A stretch of DNA of 64,000 nt from Streptomyces luteolus (GCF_029968015.1 NZ_JASCIS010000002.1:186001-250000), one strand, 5' to 3'; positions 52,101-63,436 are shown, counted from the stretch's first letter. Notes: generated by a model from the sequence alone, not told the origin. A program made the numbers and translations.

Positions 52101-53330
52101 ATGGACAAGCAGCGGGAGCGCAGGGTCGCCGTCGTCGGCGGCAGCATCGCGGGATGCGCGGCGGCGCTCGCGGCCGGGCGCGGGGGCGCGGGGTCGGTCA
52201 CGCTCTACGAACGCGCGCCGGGCCTGCTCGGCGAGCGCGGCATGGGCATCGCCCTGCACGACGCGCGGTACGCGGAGCTGGAGGCGGCGGGCTACCTGGA
52301 CGCCGCGATGCCGTGGGTGCAGCTGGACCACCGGCACTGGTACGTGCGGGACGCGGCCTGCCCGGACCCGCTCGGCCGCCGGATCGCGGCGATGGGCTTC
52401 CCCTTCCGTACGTACAACTGGGGTTCTCTCTGGCACGAGTTGCGGGACCGGATGCCCGCCGGGACGGAGATCCGCTCCGGCACGCCGGTGACGAAGGTGA
52501 CCCGCGACGGCCGCCGCGCGGCGGTGCGTACCTCGGCGGGCGCGGAGGAGTTCGACCTGGTCGTGGGCGCGGACGGGCACCGCTCGGTGGTGCGGGCCGC
52601 GGCGTTCGCGGAGGTGGAGCCGCGGTTCGCGGGCTATCCGGCCTGGCGCGGCGCCTTCCCGGTGGAGCGGCTGCCGGATCCGGAGCGCTGGCCGGCCGAC
52701 GAGTGCGCGTACGTGGTCTTCCCCGGCGGCCATCTGATCGTCTACCGCATCCCCGCGGGCCCGGCCGACCCGCCGGGCCGCCGCGTCAACTGGGTGCTCT
52801 ACACGGCCCCTTCGACCGATCTGACCCGCACGCCGGGCGACCCGGACGCGCACGACGACACCCTCGACGACGCGCAGCGCGAGCGCCTCGCCCGCTTCGC
52901 CGACGCGCTGCTGCCGCCATACTGGGCCACGCTCCTGAAGGCCACCGCGCGCGAGGAGCTCGCCGTGCAGACGCTGTACGACTTCACCGCGCCGCGCTAC
53001 ACCTCGGGACCGCTGCTGCTGCTCGGCGACGCGGCGACCGTGGCCAGGCCGCACACCGGCGCGGGCGCGGTCAAGGCGCTGCAGGACGCCTCGGCCCTGG
53101 AGCGCGCCCTCTCGGGGACGGCCGACCTGGGCGCGGCGCTCGGCGCGTACGACGACGAGCGCACGCCCACCGGCCGGACTCTGGTCGACCTGGGCCGCCG
53201 CCTGGGCGACGCGCTCGTGACCCGCACGCCGGACTGGCCCGCCCTCGACCAGCGGGGCCTGGAGGAGTGGTGGCAGCGGGCGGACGGCTCGGGGGCGTTC
53301 GGCGGCGGACGGCTGCGCACACGCCCCTGA
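52101..53330 (+). CDS. FAD-dependent monooxygenase
   Basis: A 409-residue flavoprotein: Rossmann VVGGSIAGCAAALAA (residues 11-25), VVGADGHRSVVR mid-protein and GD motif LLGDAATVARPHTGAGA (near 306). It resembles 2-polyprenyl-6-methoxyphenol hydroxylase-like enzymes such as 2,6-dihydroxypyridine hydroxylase. Substrate unknown. ATG 52101 is the first in-frame ATG directly before the fold. Confidence 0.87.
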   Translation: MDKQRERRVAVVGGSIAGCAAALAAGRGGAGSVTLYERAPGLLGERGMGIALHDARYAELEAAGYLDAAMPWVQLDHRHWYVRDAACPDPLGRRIAAMGFPFRTYNWGSLWHELRDRMPAGTEIRSGTPVTKVTRDGRRAAVRTSAGAEEFDLVVGADGHRSVVRAAAFAEVEPRFAGYPAWRGAFPVERLPDPERWPADECAYVVFPGGHLIVYRIPAGPADPPGRRVNWVLYTAPSTDLTRTPGDPDAHDDTLDDAQRERLARFADALLPPYWATLLKATAREELAVQTLYDFTAPRYTSGPLLLLGDAATVARPHTGAGAVKALQDASALERALSGTADLGAALGAYDDERTPTGRTLVDLGRRLGDALVTRTPDWPALDQRGLEEWWQRADGSGAFGGGRLRTRP

Positions 53331-53377
53331 ACCGGCCGCTGGTACAGCTGTTGCGGCGGGGCTGTTGTAGCCGCCCT

Positions 53378-53420
53378 GGGCGAGGGGCCGTCGACCTGGG
53401 GCGAGGGGCCGTCGAGAAGT
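53378..53420. repeat. about 21-bp tandem duplication
   Basis: Two copies of CTGGGGCGAGGGGCCGTCGA, the first missing one G, lie just upstream of a small unknown gene. Confidence 0.8.
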
Positions 53421-53494
53421 CGCTGCCGAGGGGCCGTTGTCAGTGGTGCGAGGCACCATGGACTGCACGGGGAGACGGTGGAAGGGGTGCGCCG

Positions 53495-54181
53495 ATGACG
53501 GGACGGCTGACCGCGGGCCAGCGGCGGATCGTGGCCGCTGCGGACGACGTGACGGGCCGGATCACGGGCTCCGAGGCGCAGTTGGCGGGCCTGGTCCGAC
53601 TGGGCCTGGCGTTCCGGCACGCCCGGCCGCCGCGGGCGCACTTCCTCACCCCCGCCGGACACCGGGCGCGGGCCGAGCTGTCGAGCGCCGCCCCGCCCGC
53701 GGCGGCGCCGGTCACCGACACCAAGGGCGGCGCGGTGTTCGCCGCCCGCACCGGGGCCGAGCCGGACGCGCCCGCGGCGGGGCCCGCACGGCGCCGCGAG
53801 GTGCACAGTGCCTGGCAAGGTCTCCTGGAGCTCCGCCGGATGACGAACGCCGACGGCGCGACGGACCGCCCCTGCGCCTGGGAGCGCGGCCACCTCGTGC
53901 AGGCCGCCGCGCTGGCCCTGGAAGCGGGGGGCGGCACCCCGGCGTCCGGCGCGGGGGCGACGGCCACGCCCGGCTATCGCGTCACGGCGACGGACCAGCC
54001 CGAGGCGGTCGCGGTCCGGGCGATATCCGGGCCGGGAGGGATTTCCGGCGGGGCCGTGCGTGACGAAGCGGCCGAACTCGCCGCGTGCGCGGACGCGTTG
54101 GCGCAGGCGGGCTGGCAGGTGAGCGCGCACGGCGAGCGGGGCGGGGGCAGGCTGCTGCTCGCCTCGCCAAGACGCGTCTGA
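53495..54181 (+). CDS. conserved hypothetical protein
   Basis: A 228-residue protein. It starts with a helix-turn-helix-like stretch (TGRLTAGQRRIVAAADDVTGRITG, then LAGLVRLGLAFRHA), has an Ala/Pro-rich middle (about 75-105) and ends with a mixed domain (AELAACADALAQAGWQV, RLLLASPRR). I do not recognise the family. ATG 53495 with a weak GGAG-type site upstream. Confidence 0.6.
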   Translation: MTGRLTAGQRRIVAAADDVTGRITGSEAQLAGLVRLGLAFRHARPPRAHFLTPAGHRARAELSSAAPPAAAPVTDTKGGAVFAARTGAEPDAPAAGPARRREVHSAWQGLLELRRMTNADGATDRPCAWERGHLVQAAALALEAGGGTPASGAGATATPGYRVTATDQPEAVAVRAISGPGGISGGAVRDEAAELAACADALAQAGWQVSAHGERGGGRLLLASPRRV

Positions 54182-54266
54182 ACCGCGCACCGCGCGACGC
54201 ACGCATGACCACCGGCCTCCTGGGCAACCGAGGAGGCAGCGCGAACGACCCGGGGGGAGGCGGGAG

Positions 54267-55358
54267 ATGCAGCGACCACGCGAGCCGAAGCGCGATGCGA
54301 ACCGCGACCCGTACTTCGACAACGCCAAGTACCTCACCATCGTCCTGGTGGCCTGCGGTCACGCCTGGGAGCCGCTCACGTACGGCAGCCGCGCCGCCAC
54401 CGCGCTGTATCTCCTCGTGTACGCCTTCCACATGCCGGCCTTCGCCCTCATCTCCGGCTATTTCTCCCGGAGTTTCGACCTCGGGCCCGGCCGGGTGCGG
54501 CGGCTGATCGCGAGCGTGGCCGTGCCGTACGTCGTCTTCGAGGTCGCGTACACGCTGTTCTACCGCTGGGCGGAGGACGACCCCGGCTACCCGATCAGCC
54601 TGCTCGATCCGTGGTACGTGATGTGGTTCCTGCTCGCCCTGTTCATCTGGCGGCTGACCACACCGCTGTGGCTGCTGATCCGGTGGCCGGTGGCGGTCTC
54701 CCTCGCCGTGGCCGCGCTGGCCTCCGCCTCGCCCTCGCTCGGCGGGGATCTGGCGCTGCAGCGGGTGCTCGGGTTCCTGCCGTGTTTCGTGGCCGGACTG
54801 GTGCTGAGACCGGAGCACTTCACCTGGCTGCGCCGCCGCCGGGTGCGGATCGCGGCGCTCCCGGTCCTCGCGGGCGCCCTGTGCACGGCGTACGCGGTGG
54901 CTCCGTGGTTCGACACCGGCTGGCTGTACCACCGCGGGGACGTCACCGGGCGCGGCGTGCCCGCGTGGGCGGGGCTGGTGGCGACACCGGCGCTGTTCGC
55001 GCTCGCGCTGCTGCTGACGGCCTGCTTCCTGGCCTGGGTGCCGGGCCGCCGGCTGTGGATCACGGCACTCGGCACGGGCACGCTGTACGGCTACCTGCTG
55101 CACGGTTTCCTGATCAAGGCCGCCCGGTTCTGGGACTGGTACGACACGCCGTGGCTGCACACCCCGCCCGGTGCGCTGGCCGTGACAGCGCTGGCGTTGG
55201 GCGGGATCGCGCTGCTCTGCTCGGCGCCGGTGCGGCGGGTGTTCCGGCCGGTGGTGGAGCCGCGGGTGCCGTGGCTGTTCCGGGCGCTCGGCGAAGCCCC
55301 GAATGCCGTCGCTGTCAGTGCCGTTGGGCATGATGGCCGCGCGCCGCCCCCTCGGTGA
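54267..55358 (+). CDS. acyltransferase-3-like membrane protein
   Basis: A 363-residue protein with about ten membrane helices and the acyltransferase-3 start DPYFDNAKYLTIVLVACGHAWEPL, where the His of GHAW is the conserved catalytic residue. It also has AFHMPAFALISGYFSR. This family O-acylates sugars or lipids at the membrane. The thioesterase gene follows 30 bp downstream, and the two may form an operon. Confidence 0.85.
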   Translation: MQRPREPKRDANRDPYFDNAKYLTIVLVACGHAWEPLTYGSRAATALYLLVYAFHMPAFALISGYFSRSFDLGPGRVRRLIASVAVPYVVFEVAYTLFYRWAEDDPGYPISLLDPWYVMWFLLALFIWRLTTPLWLLIRWPVAVSLAVAALASASPSLGGDLALQRVLGFLPCFVAGLVLRPEHFTWLRRRRVRIAALPVLAGALCTAYAVAPWFDTGWLYHRGDVTGRGVPAWAGLVATPALFALALLLTACFLAWVPGRRLWITALGTGTLYGYLLHGFLIKAARFWDWYDTPWLHTPPGALAVTALALGGIALLCSAPVRRVFRPVVEPRVPWLFRALGEAPNAVAVSAVGHDGRAPPPR

Positions 55359-55388
55359 CGCGCACCGGAGTCGAGCGAAGGAAAGACC

Positions 55389-55811
55389 GTGACCGAAGCG
55401 TTCTCCGTTCCCGTGACCGTCCGTGGTTACGAGACGGACGTCCAGGGACACCTCAACCAGGCCGTGTATCTGCAGTACGCCGAGCACGCCCGCTGGTCGC
55501 TGCTCCAGGCCGCCGGGATCGGGCAGAACGACCTGGTGGGCCAGGGCGTCGGGCCCGTCGTCCTGGAGACCACGATCCGGTATCTGCGCGAGCTGCAGGC
55601 CGGGGACGATGTCACGGTGAGCTGCGCGTTCCAGTGGGGCGAGGGCAAGTCCTTCCGGATCACGCAGACCATCCGCAAGGCCGACGGCACGGTGTCGGCG
55701 GAGCTCTCCGGGGTGGGCGGCCTGATGGACCTCAAGGCCCGCAGGCTGGTGGCCCAGCCGCAGGACCACTTCCGTACGCTCGCGAAGCGGCCGGAGCTGT
55801 TCGGCCTCTGA
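55389..55811 (+). CDS. acyl-CoA thioesterase, 4HBT type
   Basis: A 140-residue hotdog protein with the 4-hydroxybenzoyl-CoA thioesterase start TVRGYETDVQGHLNQAVYLQYAEHAR (Asp near 17 as nucleophile or base). GTG 55389 with GAAAGA upstream. A repeat array starts right after its stop. Confidence 0.85.
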   Translation: MTEAFSVPVTVRGYETDVQGHLNQAVYLQYAEHARWSLLQAAGIGQNDLVGQGVGPVVLETTIRYLRELQAGDDVTVSCAFQWGEGKSFRITQTIRKADGTVSAELSGVGGLMDLKARRLVAQPQDHFRTLAKRPELFGL

Positions 55812-55985
55812 AGGACCCGAGCAGGGACCCCAGCCGGGGGCCGAGCAGGGACCCGAGCCGGAGGCCGAGCCGGGACCCGAGCCGGAGGCCGAGCCGGGAC
55901 CCGAGCAGGGACCCGAGCCGGAGGCCGAGCCGGGACCTGAGCCGGAGGCCGAGCCGGGACCCGAGCCGGGGGCCGGGCGGAAGGC
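55812..55985. repeat. 12/24-bp tandem array after the thioesterase gene
   Basis: About 14 units of GACCCGAGCCGG or AGGCCGAGCCGG in alternation, giving a 24-bp higher-order period. It fills the space between the thioesterase stop and the folD leader. Confidence 0.92.
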
Positions 55986-56157
55986 CCCGGCGCGCCCTCC
56001 TCTACCCTGGGTGCGGGCCGTGACTGGCGCTGAGGTGGAGTACCACCGGGGAGCGGCCCGACGGTCTCCGTCGCCGTGCCGCCCCGCGAGGGGCGCGTAC
56101 GCTGCCGCGCGCCTGGGCGAGATCCGCAGTTGATGCCGACGACGCCCGGGAGCACCC

Positions 56158-57036
56158 ATGGCCGCACAGCCCACCGAGACCCTGAACGCCCAGCTCATGG
56201 ACGGCACCGCCGTCGCCCGCCGCATCGTGGAGCGCACCGCCGCCCGCGCCGCCGCCCTGACCGAACGTACCGGCGCCACCCCCTGTCTGGCGACCGTGCT
56301 CGTCGGCGAGGACCCGGCGTCGGTGACGTACGTACGGATGAAGCGGAACCGCTGCGAGAAGGCCGGGATCCGCTCCCTGCACGTGCCGCTGCCCGCCGGG
56401 ACCACGACCGAGGAGCTGGTCGCGAAGCTCACCGAGCTGTCCGCCGACCCCGAGGTGCACGGCATCCTGCTCCAGCACCCGTGCGGCGAGCACATCGACG
56501 AGCGGGCCGCGTTCGAGGCGATCGCGCCGGAGAAGGACGTCGACGGCGTGACGATGCGGTCGTTCGCGGCGATGGGCTTCGCGCTGCCCGGCTTCGCGTC
56601 CTGCACGCCGGGCGGCATCATGCGCCTCCTCGACGCGTACGACGTCGACCCGACCGGCAAGCGCGCCGTGGTCGTCGGGCGCAGCGCGATCCTCGGCAAG
56701 CCGGTCGGCATGATGCTGCTCGCGCGGGACGCGACGGTCACGTACTGCCACTCGCGGACCCAGGACCTCTCCTCCCTGGTGCGGGAGGCGGACATCCTCG
56801 TCGCGGCGGTCGGGCGGCCCGAGTTCATCCGCGGCGCGGACATCAAGCCGGGCGCCGTGGTCATCGACGCCGGGTACAACGCGGGCAACGTCGGCGACGT
56901 CGAGTTCGCCGCGGCGGCCGAGCGGGCGAGCCTGATCACGCCGGTGCCGGGCGGCGTCGGCCCGATGACGATCGCGGTGCTCCTGGAGCAGACCCTGGAC
57001 GCGGCCGAGCGGCAGTTGGGCGCGGCCTCCGCCTGA
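56158..57036 (+). CDS. folD: methylene-THF dehydrogenase/cyclohydrolase
   Basis: A 292-residue bifunctional enzyme of one-carbon folate metabolism. Catalytic segment YVRMKRNRCEKAGI (Tyr and Lys), VGRSAILGKPVGMMLLARDATVTYCHSRT for NADP binding, and the end PVPGGVGPMTIAVLLEQTL. ATG 56158. Confidence 0.95.
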   Translation: MAAQPTETLNAQLMDGTAVARRIVERTAARAAALTERTGATPCLATVLVGEDPASVTYVRMKRNRCEKAGIRSLHVPLPAGTTTEELVAKLTELSADPEVHGILLQHPCGEHIDERAAFEAIAPEKDVDGVTMRSFAAMGFALPGFASCTPGGIMRLLDAYDVDPTGKRAVVVGRSAILGKPVGMMLLARDATVTYCHSRTQDLSSLVREADILVAAVGRPEFIRGADIKPGAVVIDAGYNAGNVGDVEFAAAAERASLITPVPGGVGPMTIAVLLEQTLDAAERQLGAASA

Positions 57037-57128
57037 GGCACCAGCAATGGTCCCGGTGTACGGTCGGTCCCGGTCGCGGCGCCCCCGCCTGGCCAGGAAC
57101 CGCCCGTACGCAGGGGAGATGACCCACG

Positions 57129-57749
57129 ATGAGCCCGCGCCGGAGCCCCGGATCCGCTGGGGAGCCGACCTTCACCGAGCGGGCCCGCCGCGAGCAGCTC
57201 GTGGCGTGCACGATCGAGCTGATCGCGAGCCGCGGCTACCCGGCGGCCTCGCTCGCCGCCATCGCCGAGCGCGCGGGCCTGTCGAAGGCCGCGGTGCTGT
57301 ACCACTTCGGCTCGAAGGACAAGCTGACGCGGGCCGCGTTCGAGCACGTCGTGAGCCGGTTCGCGGACTTTGTCCACGAGCGGGTGGACGCCGCGCCGGA
57401 TCCGCGCGCGGCGATCGTGGCGTACGTGCGGGCGATGGTCGGCTACCAGCAGGCCCACCGGAGCCATGTCCGCGTCATCACCGAGACCCTCCTCGACGAC
57501 GCGGGCGGCACCCGTCTGAAGACACCGGGCGGGCATGAGGCGACCGGTCGGCTCGACGGGCTCGTGGAGCTGCTCGTCGCGGGCCAACAGGCCGGTGCGT
57601 TCCGGGAGTTCGCGCCGCGTGTGATCGCCCTGGCGGTGGGCGGCGCGATCGACGGGGTGGTCGCGGCCTGGCTCTCGGACCCGGATCTCGACCTGGACGC
57701 GGCGGCCGACGAGCTGGTCGAGTTCACGCTGCGGGCGATCGACACCTGA
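57129..57749 (+). CDS. TetR-family regulator
   Basis: A 206-residue regulator: HTH at about 15-62 (ASLAAIAERAGLSKAAVLYHFGSKDKLTRA) and a C-terminal helical ligand domain. Convergent with the FAD monooxygenase at 57771, whose promoter carries a TetR-type palindrome, so that gene is a plausible target. The DNA after its stop is a short CGCCTGACGCCTG repeat. Confidence 0.9.
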   Translation: MSPRRSPGSAGEPTFTERARREQLVACTIELIASRGYPAASLAAIAERAGLSKAAVLYHFGSKDKLTRAAFEHVVSRFADFVHERVDAAPDPRAAIVAYVRAMVGYQQAHRSHVRVITETLLDDAGGTRLKTPGGHEATGRLDGLVELLVAGQQAGAFREFAPRVIALAVGGAIDGVVAAWLSDPDLDLDAAADELVEFTLRAIDT

Positions 57750-57770
57750 CGCCTGGCGCCTGACGCCTGC

Positions 57771-59021
57771 TCAGGACTGCGTTCTGCGGGCGAACTCCGG
57801 GGCGTGTTCCGGTCGTACGCCCATGCCACCCACGTACGCGGCCACTCCCTGGAGGAGCCGGGAGCGGCGCAGGGCGCGCAGCGGCAGGGGCAGCGGGCGG
57901 TGGTCGAGGGTGCGGTCGAGGGCGGGCCCGATCAGCATGTCGTGCTCGGCGAGCTGCGACTTCTGCGTGACGGCCGTGGGCAGTTCGCGCCGCTTCTGCA
58001 CCCGCGCGAGGTCGGCCTCGGCGACCCGGCCGCGGCGCAGCGGTCCGGCGAGGATCCGGGCGGCGGCCACGGCGTCCTGCACGGCGAGGTTGACGCCGAC
58101 GCCGCCGACCGGGGACATGGTGTGCGCGGCGTCGCCGATGCAGAGCAGCCCGTCGGTGTACCAGCGCGGCAGCCGCCCCATCGTCACGTCGAGCATCTTC
58201 ACGTCGTCCCAGGAGCGGATGGCGTCGGTCGACTCCGGCCCCCAGCCGAAGAGTTGGGCCAGCCTCTCGCGCAGTTCGCCCACGTCGTGGCGGCGCCGGG
58301 CGGCGTCCGTGCCCTTCTCGATGAGGTAGGAGGTCTGGTAGTAGTCGCCGCGGTCCATGGTGACGGCGACCTGTCCGGAGCCGAAGTGTCCGAAGACCCG
58401 CCCGCTGTGCGCGGCGTCCGGGCCGGGGGCGGGCACGCGGATCTGCCAGACGTCCATGGGTACGGGGAAGCTCCGCTGCCGCAGACCGGCCGCCGCGGCG
58501 ACGGCGGAGCCGCGCCCGTCGCAGCCGATGACGAGGTCCGCCGCGAGTTCGCCGGGGGTGCCCCGCTCGTCGGTGAGGCGTACGCCTGTGACGCGGCCCG
58601 CGGAGTCGGTGATCAGACCGGTGACGGCGGTGCTGCGGCGCAGCGTGAACGTGGGCTCGTCGGCGGCGGCTTCGGCGAGCAGGTCGAGGAAGTCCCACTG
58701 CGGGACCATCGCGATGTACTTGTGCCGTATCCGGCCGGGCATGCGCCCGAAGTCCGCCGTGGTCACGGTGGTGGCGCCGATCCGGATCCGCATCTCGTGC
58801 AGGCGGCGCGCGGGCAGCTTCGCGAAGCGGGCGCCGAGGCCGAGTTCGTCGAGCAGGCGGAGCGTCGAGGGGTGGACGGTGTCGCCGCGGAAGTCGCGCA
58901 GGAAGTCCCGGTGCTTCTCCAGGACGGTCACGCGCACTCCGGCGCGGGCGAGCAGCAGCCCGAGCATCATGCCCGCGGGGCCGCCGCCGACGATGCAGCA
59001 CGTCGTACGTTCCTGGGTCAT
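57771..59021 (-). CDS. FAD-dependent aromatic monooxygenase
   Basis: A 416-residue flavoprotein: CCIVGGGPAGMMLGLLLARAG (residues 8-28), DLVIGCDGRGSAV mid-protein and GD motif CIGDAAHTMSPVGGVGVNLA (near 290). It resembles PobA/UbiH-like hydroxylases. ATG 59021; a TetR-type site lies about 45 bp upstream. Confidence 0.9.
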   Translation of the reverse strand: MTQERTTCCIVGGGPAGMMLGLLLARAGVRVTVLEKHRDFLRDFRGDTVHPSTLRLLDELGLGARFAKLPARRLHEMRIRIGATTVTTADFGRMPGRIRHKYIAMVPQWDFLDLLAEAAADEPTFTLRRSTAVTGLITDSAGRVTGVRLTDERGTPGELAADLVIGCDGRGSAVAAAAGLRQRSFPVPMDVWQIRVPAPGPDAAHSGRVFGHFGSGQVAVTMDRGDYYQTSYLIEKGTDAARRRHDVGELRERLAQLFGWGPESTDAIRSWDDVKMLDVTMGRLPRWYTDGLLCIGDAAHTMSPVGGVGVNLAVQDAVAAARILAGPLRRGRVAEADLARVQKRRELPTAVTQKSQLAEHDMLIGPALDRTLDHRPLPLPLRALRRSRLLQGVAAYVGGMGVRPEHAPEFARRTQS

Positions 59022-59063
59022 CGCAGTACCTCCACAGCAGAGCTGACCGACTGGACAGCAATC

Positions 59064-59077
59064 TAACCGATCGGTCA
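59064..59077. promoter_or_regulatory. TetR-type operator upstream of the monooxygenase
   Basis: TAACCGATCGGTCA, with a perfect ACCGATCGGT core. It matches the common operator of TetR-regulated flavin monooxygenases and overlaps the likely -10 region (TTAGAT on the minus strand). Confidence 0.65.
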
Positions 59078-59111
59078 GACAGCCTCTCGACGCGGCCCCC
59101 ATCTCGATCAA

Positions 59112-59164
59112 AACGCTCAACTCCGTTCCATCTATTGAGCGTTCGATCGATTGCGTGCTAGAAA
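59112..59164 (+). promoter_or_regulatory. PL8 lyase promoter with inverted repeat
   Basis: AACGCTCAA (59112-59120) and TTGAGCGTT (59135-59143) form a perfect 9-bp inverted repeat whose right arm contains the -35 box TTGAGC. TAGAAA follows 18 bp later at 59159-59164. A repressor bound here would block transcription of the lyase gene. Confidence 0.65.
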
Positions 59165-59207
59165 CCGCTCACTTCCAGCAGCCCTCCCCTGCCTTCGGAG
59201 CCCTCTC

Positions 59208-61637
59208 ATGACCACGACGCCCACGTCCCGCTGGTCCCGCCGCGGTTTCCTCGCCACGTCCGGCGCCGCCGCCCTCGCGCTCGGCCTGACCAGCGGTTCG
59301 GCCCAGGCCCAACGCATCGCGGACGAGGACGAGTTCGCGACCCTGCGCGCCCGCTGGCGCACGCTGCTCCTCGGCGAGGGCTTCAGCCCCACCGCCGAGC
59401 CCTTCCGCTCCAAGCTCGCCACCCTCGGCACCACCGCACGCCGCCACCTGGACGCGATGGCCCCGAAGCCGGGCTCGGTGTGGCCGGACGCGGTCTACGC
59501 GGACCCGGAACCGGACAAGGACCAGGAGTCCTACGGATACTCCGGAAAGATCCAGGCGAGCGCGGCGCGGCTGCGGACGATGGCCGAGGCGTACTGCCAG
59601 CCCGGCACGGGACTCACCGGTGACGCGGCCGCCAAGGAAAAGATCATCACCGCGTACGCGCATCTGATCGCGGACGTGTACCACGAGAACCAGGCCCCGT
59701 ACGGGAACTGGTACAGCTGGGAGATCGGCGCGCCGCAGGCGCTGCTCGACGTCGCGGTGCTGATGCACGAGCACCTGGACGCCGCGCAGATCGCGGCGAC
59801 CGTACGCGCCGTCGACCACTTCGTGCCGGACTCCAAGGTCGCGGAGTACACGGGCACCAGCACCGGCGCCAACCGCATCGACCTGTGCCGGGTGCTCGCG
59901 CTGCGCGGCATCCTCGACGGTACGGCGGCCAAGGTGGCGCTCGCCCGGGACGCGATGTCGCCGACGTTCCCGTACGTCACGAAGGGGGACGGGCTCTACG
60001 CGGACGGTTCGCTGATCCAGCACACCAACGTGCCCTACACCGGGTCGTACGGCGCGGTCCTCATCGACGGGACCGGCCGGCTGCTCGCACTGCTCGACGG
60101 CTCCAGCTGGCAAGTCACCGATCCGAAGCGGCAGTTGTTCCTCGACGCGGTGGAGGCGGCGTACGCGCCGTGCCTGCACGACGGGCTGATGATGGACGGC
60201 GTCTCGGGCCGGGCGATCAGCCGGGGCCTGACCGCCGGTGACCCGCTCGGCGTCCAGCAGGACGACCATCTGCGCGGCCATGCCGTCATCGGCTCGGTCC
60301 TCGTCCTCGCGCAGGGCGCGAGCGCGGCGGAGGCGGCGCGCTGGAAGGCGCTCGCGAAGGGCTGGTTCACCCGCGACCGGTACGCGGACGTGCGCTCCGG
60401 CCGCACCCTCGGCGTCGCCGCGCTCTCCCGCGCGAACGCGCTGCTCGACGACGCCGCGGTCAAGCCCGCCCCCGAACCGCTCGGCCACCGCCTGTTCCCG
60501 TCGATGGACCGCGCCGTCCACCGCACCAGCGCCTTCACCGCCTCGCTGTCGATGGCGTCCAAGCGGATCACGTACTACGAGAACGGCAACGGCGAGAACG
60601 TCCGCGGCTGGCACACCGGTTCGGGAATGCTCTACTGGTGGGCCGGGGACGCGAACGGCGGCCAGTACAGCGACGGCTACTGGCCCACCGTCGACCCGTA
60701 CCGGCTGCCCGGCACCACCGCCTCGCTGAAGAAGCTGGCCGACGGCGAGGGCGGCACGTGGGGCGCGGCGACACCGGACACGACCTGGGTGGGCGGCGCG
60801 AGCGACGGCACGTACGCCACGGTCGCGCAGCACCTCCTCGGCCTGTCGTCCACGCTGACGGCCCGGAAGTCCTGGTTCTTCCTCGACGACGCGATCGTCT
60901 GCCTCGGCGCGGGCATCACCGCCACCGACGGCAGCGGCGTGCAGACGGTGATCGACAATCGCAACCTGGGCCCGGACGGCGCCGCGCGCCTCCTGGTGGA
61001 CGGCCGTGTCCGCGAGACGAACGGCACGGTCGACGCGCGCTGGGCCCACCTCGACGGGCACGCCGGGTACGTCTTCCCCGGCGGCACCCGGCTCGGCACG
61101 CTCCGCGAGGCCCGCACCGGCACCTGGAAGGACATCAACGGCGGCGGTTCCACGGACCCGGTCACCCGGCGGTACGTCACGCTCACCGCCGACCACGGCA
61201 CGGACCCCGACGACGCCTCGTACGCGTACGTCGTCCTCCCGGGCGCGAGCCGCCCGCGCACCGCGGCCCGGGCGGCGGACCGCGACTGGCTGGTCCAGCT
61301 CGCCAACTCGGCGCGGGCGCAAGGGATTCGCGTCCCCTCGCTCGGCTTCACCGGCGTCACGTTCTGGGAGCCGGAGACGGTCGGCAAGGTCACCGCGGAC
61401 GCCCCGGTGTGCGTGCAGATCGTGGAGCGGCGCGACGGCACGGCGGTGCTCACGGTCAGCGACCCGCGGCGTGCGGTACGGGGCCTCCGGCTGACCTGGA
61501 AGCACCCGGTCCGCACCGTCCTCAGCAAGCCGTCGACGCTGACCTCGGCTCGTACGGGCCCGTCCCTGAGCCTCACCTTCGGGGACCTGAGCGGGACCGC
61601 CGGGGGGTCGCAGCGGGTGGTGCTCCGGGTGCGGTGA
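59208..61637 (+). CDS. Tat-exported polysaccharide lyase family 8
   Basis: An 809-residue lyase of the hyaluronate/chondroitin/xanthan type. Tat signal SRRGFLATSGAAALALG at the start. The alpha/alpha-toroid domain contains NWYSWEIGAPQALLDVAVL and the catalytic Asn, His and Tyr region TGTSTGANRID and GSLIQHTNVPYTGSYGAVL; the beta-sandwich domain follows (YYENGNGENVRGWHTGSG). Expected to cleave an acidic polysaccharide by beta-elimination outside the cell. ATG 59208 with GGAG upstream. Confidence 0.9.
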   Translation: MTTTPTSRWSRRGFLATSGAAALALGLTSGSAQAQRIADEDEFATLRARWRTLLLGEGFSPTAEPFRSKLATLGTTARRHLDAMAPKPGSVWPDAVYADPEPDKDQESYGYSGKIQASAARLRTMAEAYCQPGTGLTGDAAAKEKIITAYAHLIADVYHENQAPYGNWYSWEIGAPQALLDVAVLMHEHLDAAQIAATVRAVDHFVPDSKVAEYTGTSTGANRIDLCRVLALRGILDGTAAKVALARDAMSPTFPYVTKGDGLYADGSLIQHTNVPYTGSYGAVLIDGTGRLLALLDGSSWQVTDPKRQLFLDAVEAAYAPCLHDGLMMDGVSGRAISRGLTAGDPLGVQQDDHLRGHAVIGSVLVLAQGASAAEAARWKALAKGWFTRDRYADVRSGRTLGVAALSRANALLDDAAVKPAPEPLGHRLFPSMDRAVHRTSAFTASLSMASKRITYYENGNGENVRGWHTGSGMLYWWAGDANGGQYSDGYWPTVDPYRLPGTTASLKKLADGEGGTWGAATPDTTWVGGASDGTYATVAQHLLGLSSTLTARKSWFFLDDAIVCLGAGITATDGSGVQTVIDNRNLGPDGAARLLVDGRVRETNGTVDARWAHLDGHAGYVFPGGTRLGTLREARTGTWKDINGGGSTDPVTRRYVTLTADHGTDPDDASYAYVVLPGASRPRTAARAADRDWLVQLANSARAQGIRVPSLGFTGVTFWEPETVGKVTADAPVCVQIVERRDGTAVLTVSDPRRAVRGLRLTWKHPVRTVLSKPSTLTSARTGPSLSLTFGDLSGTAGGSQRVVLRVR

Positions 61638-61691
61638 GCGGCCGTTAGGGTGGCCGCAGCCAGGGGGACGTGGACCACGAGGAGTCATGCA

Positions 61692-63416
<1,725 letters not shown>

Positions 63417-63436
63417 CCGGCGACGCCGCGCGGCCT

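Noticed and set aside
53982..57587. A minus-strand frame of 1200 codons opposite the acyltransferase, thioesterase and folD genes
   Set aside because: Shadow; the plus-strand proteins are recognisable enzymes with good starts.
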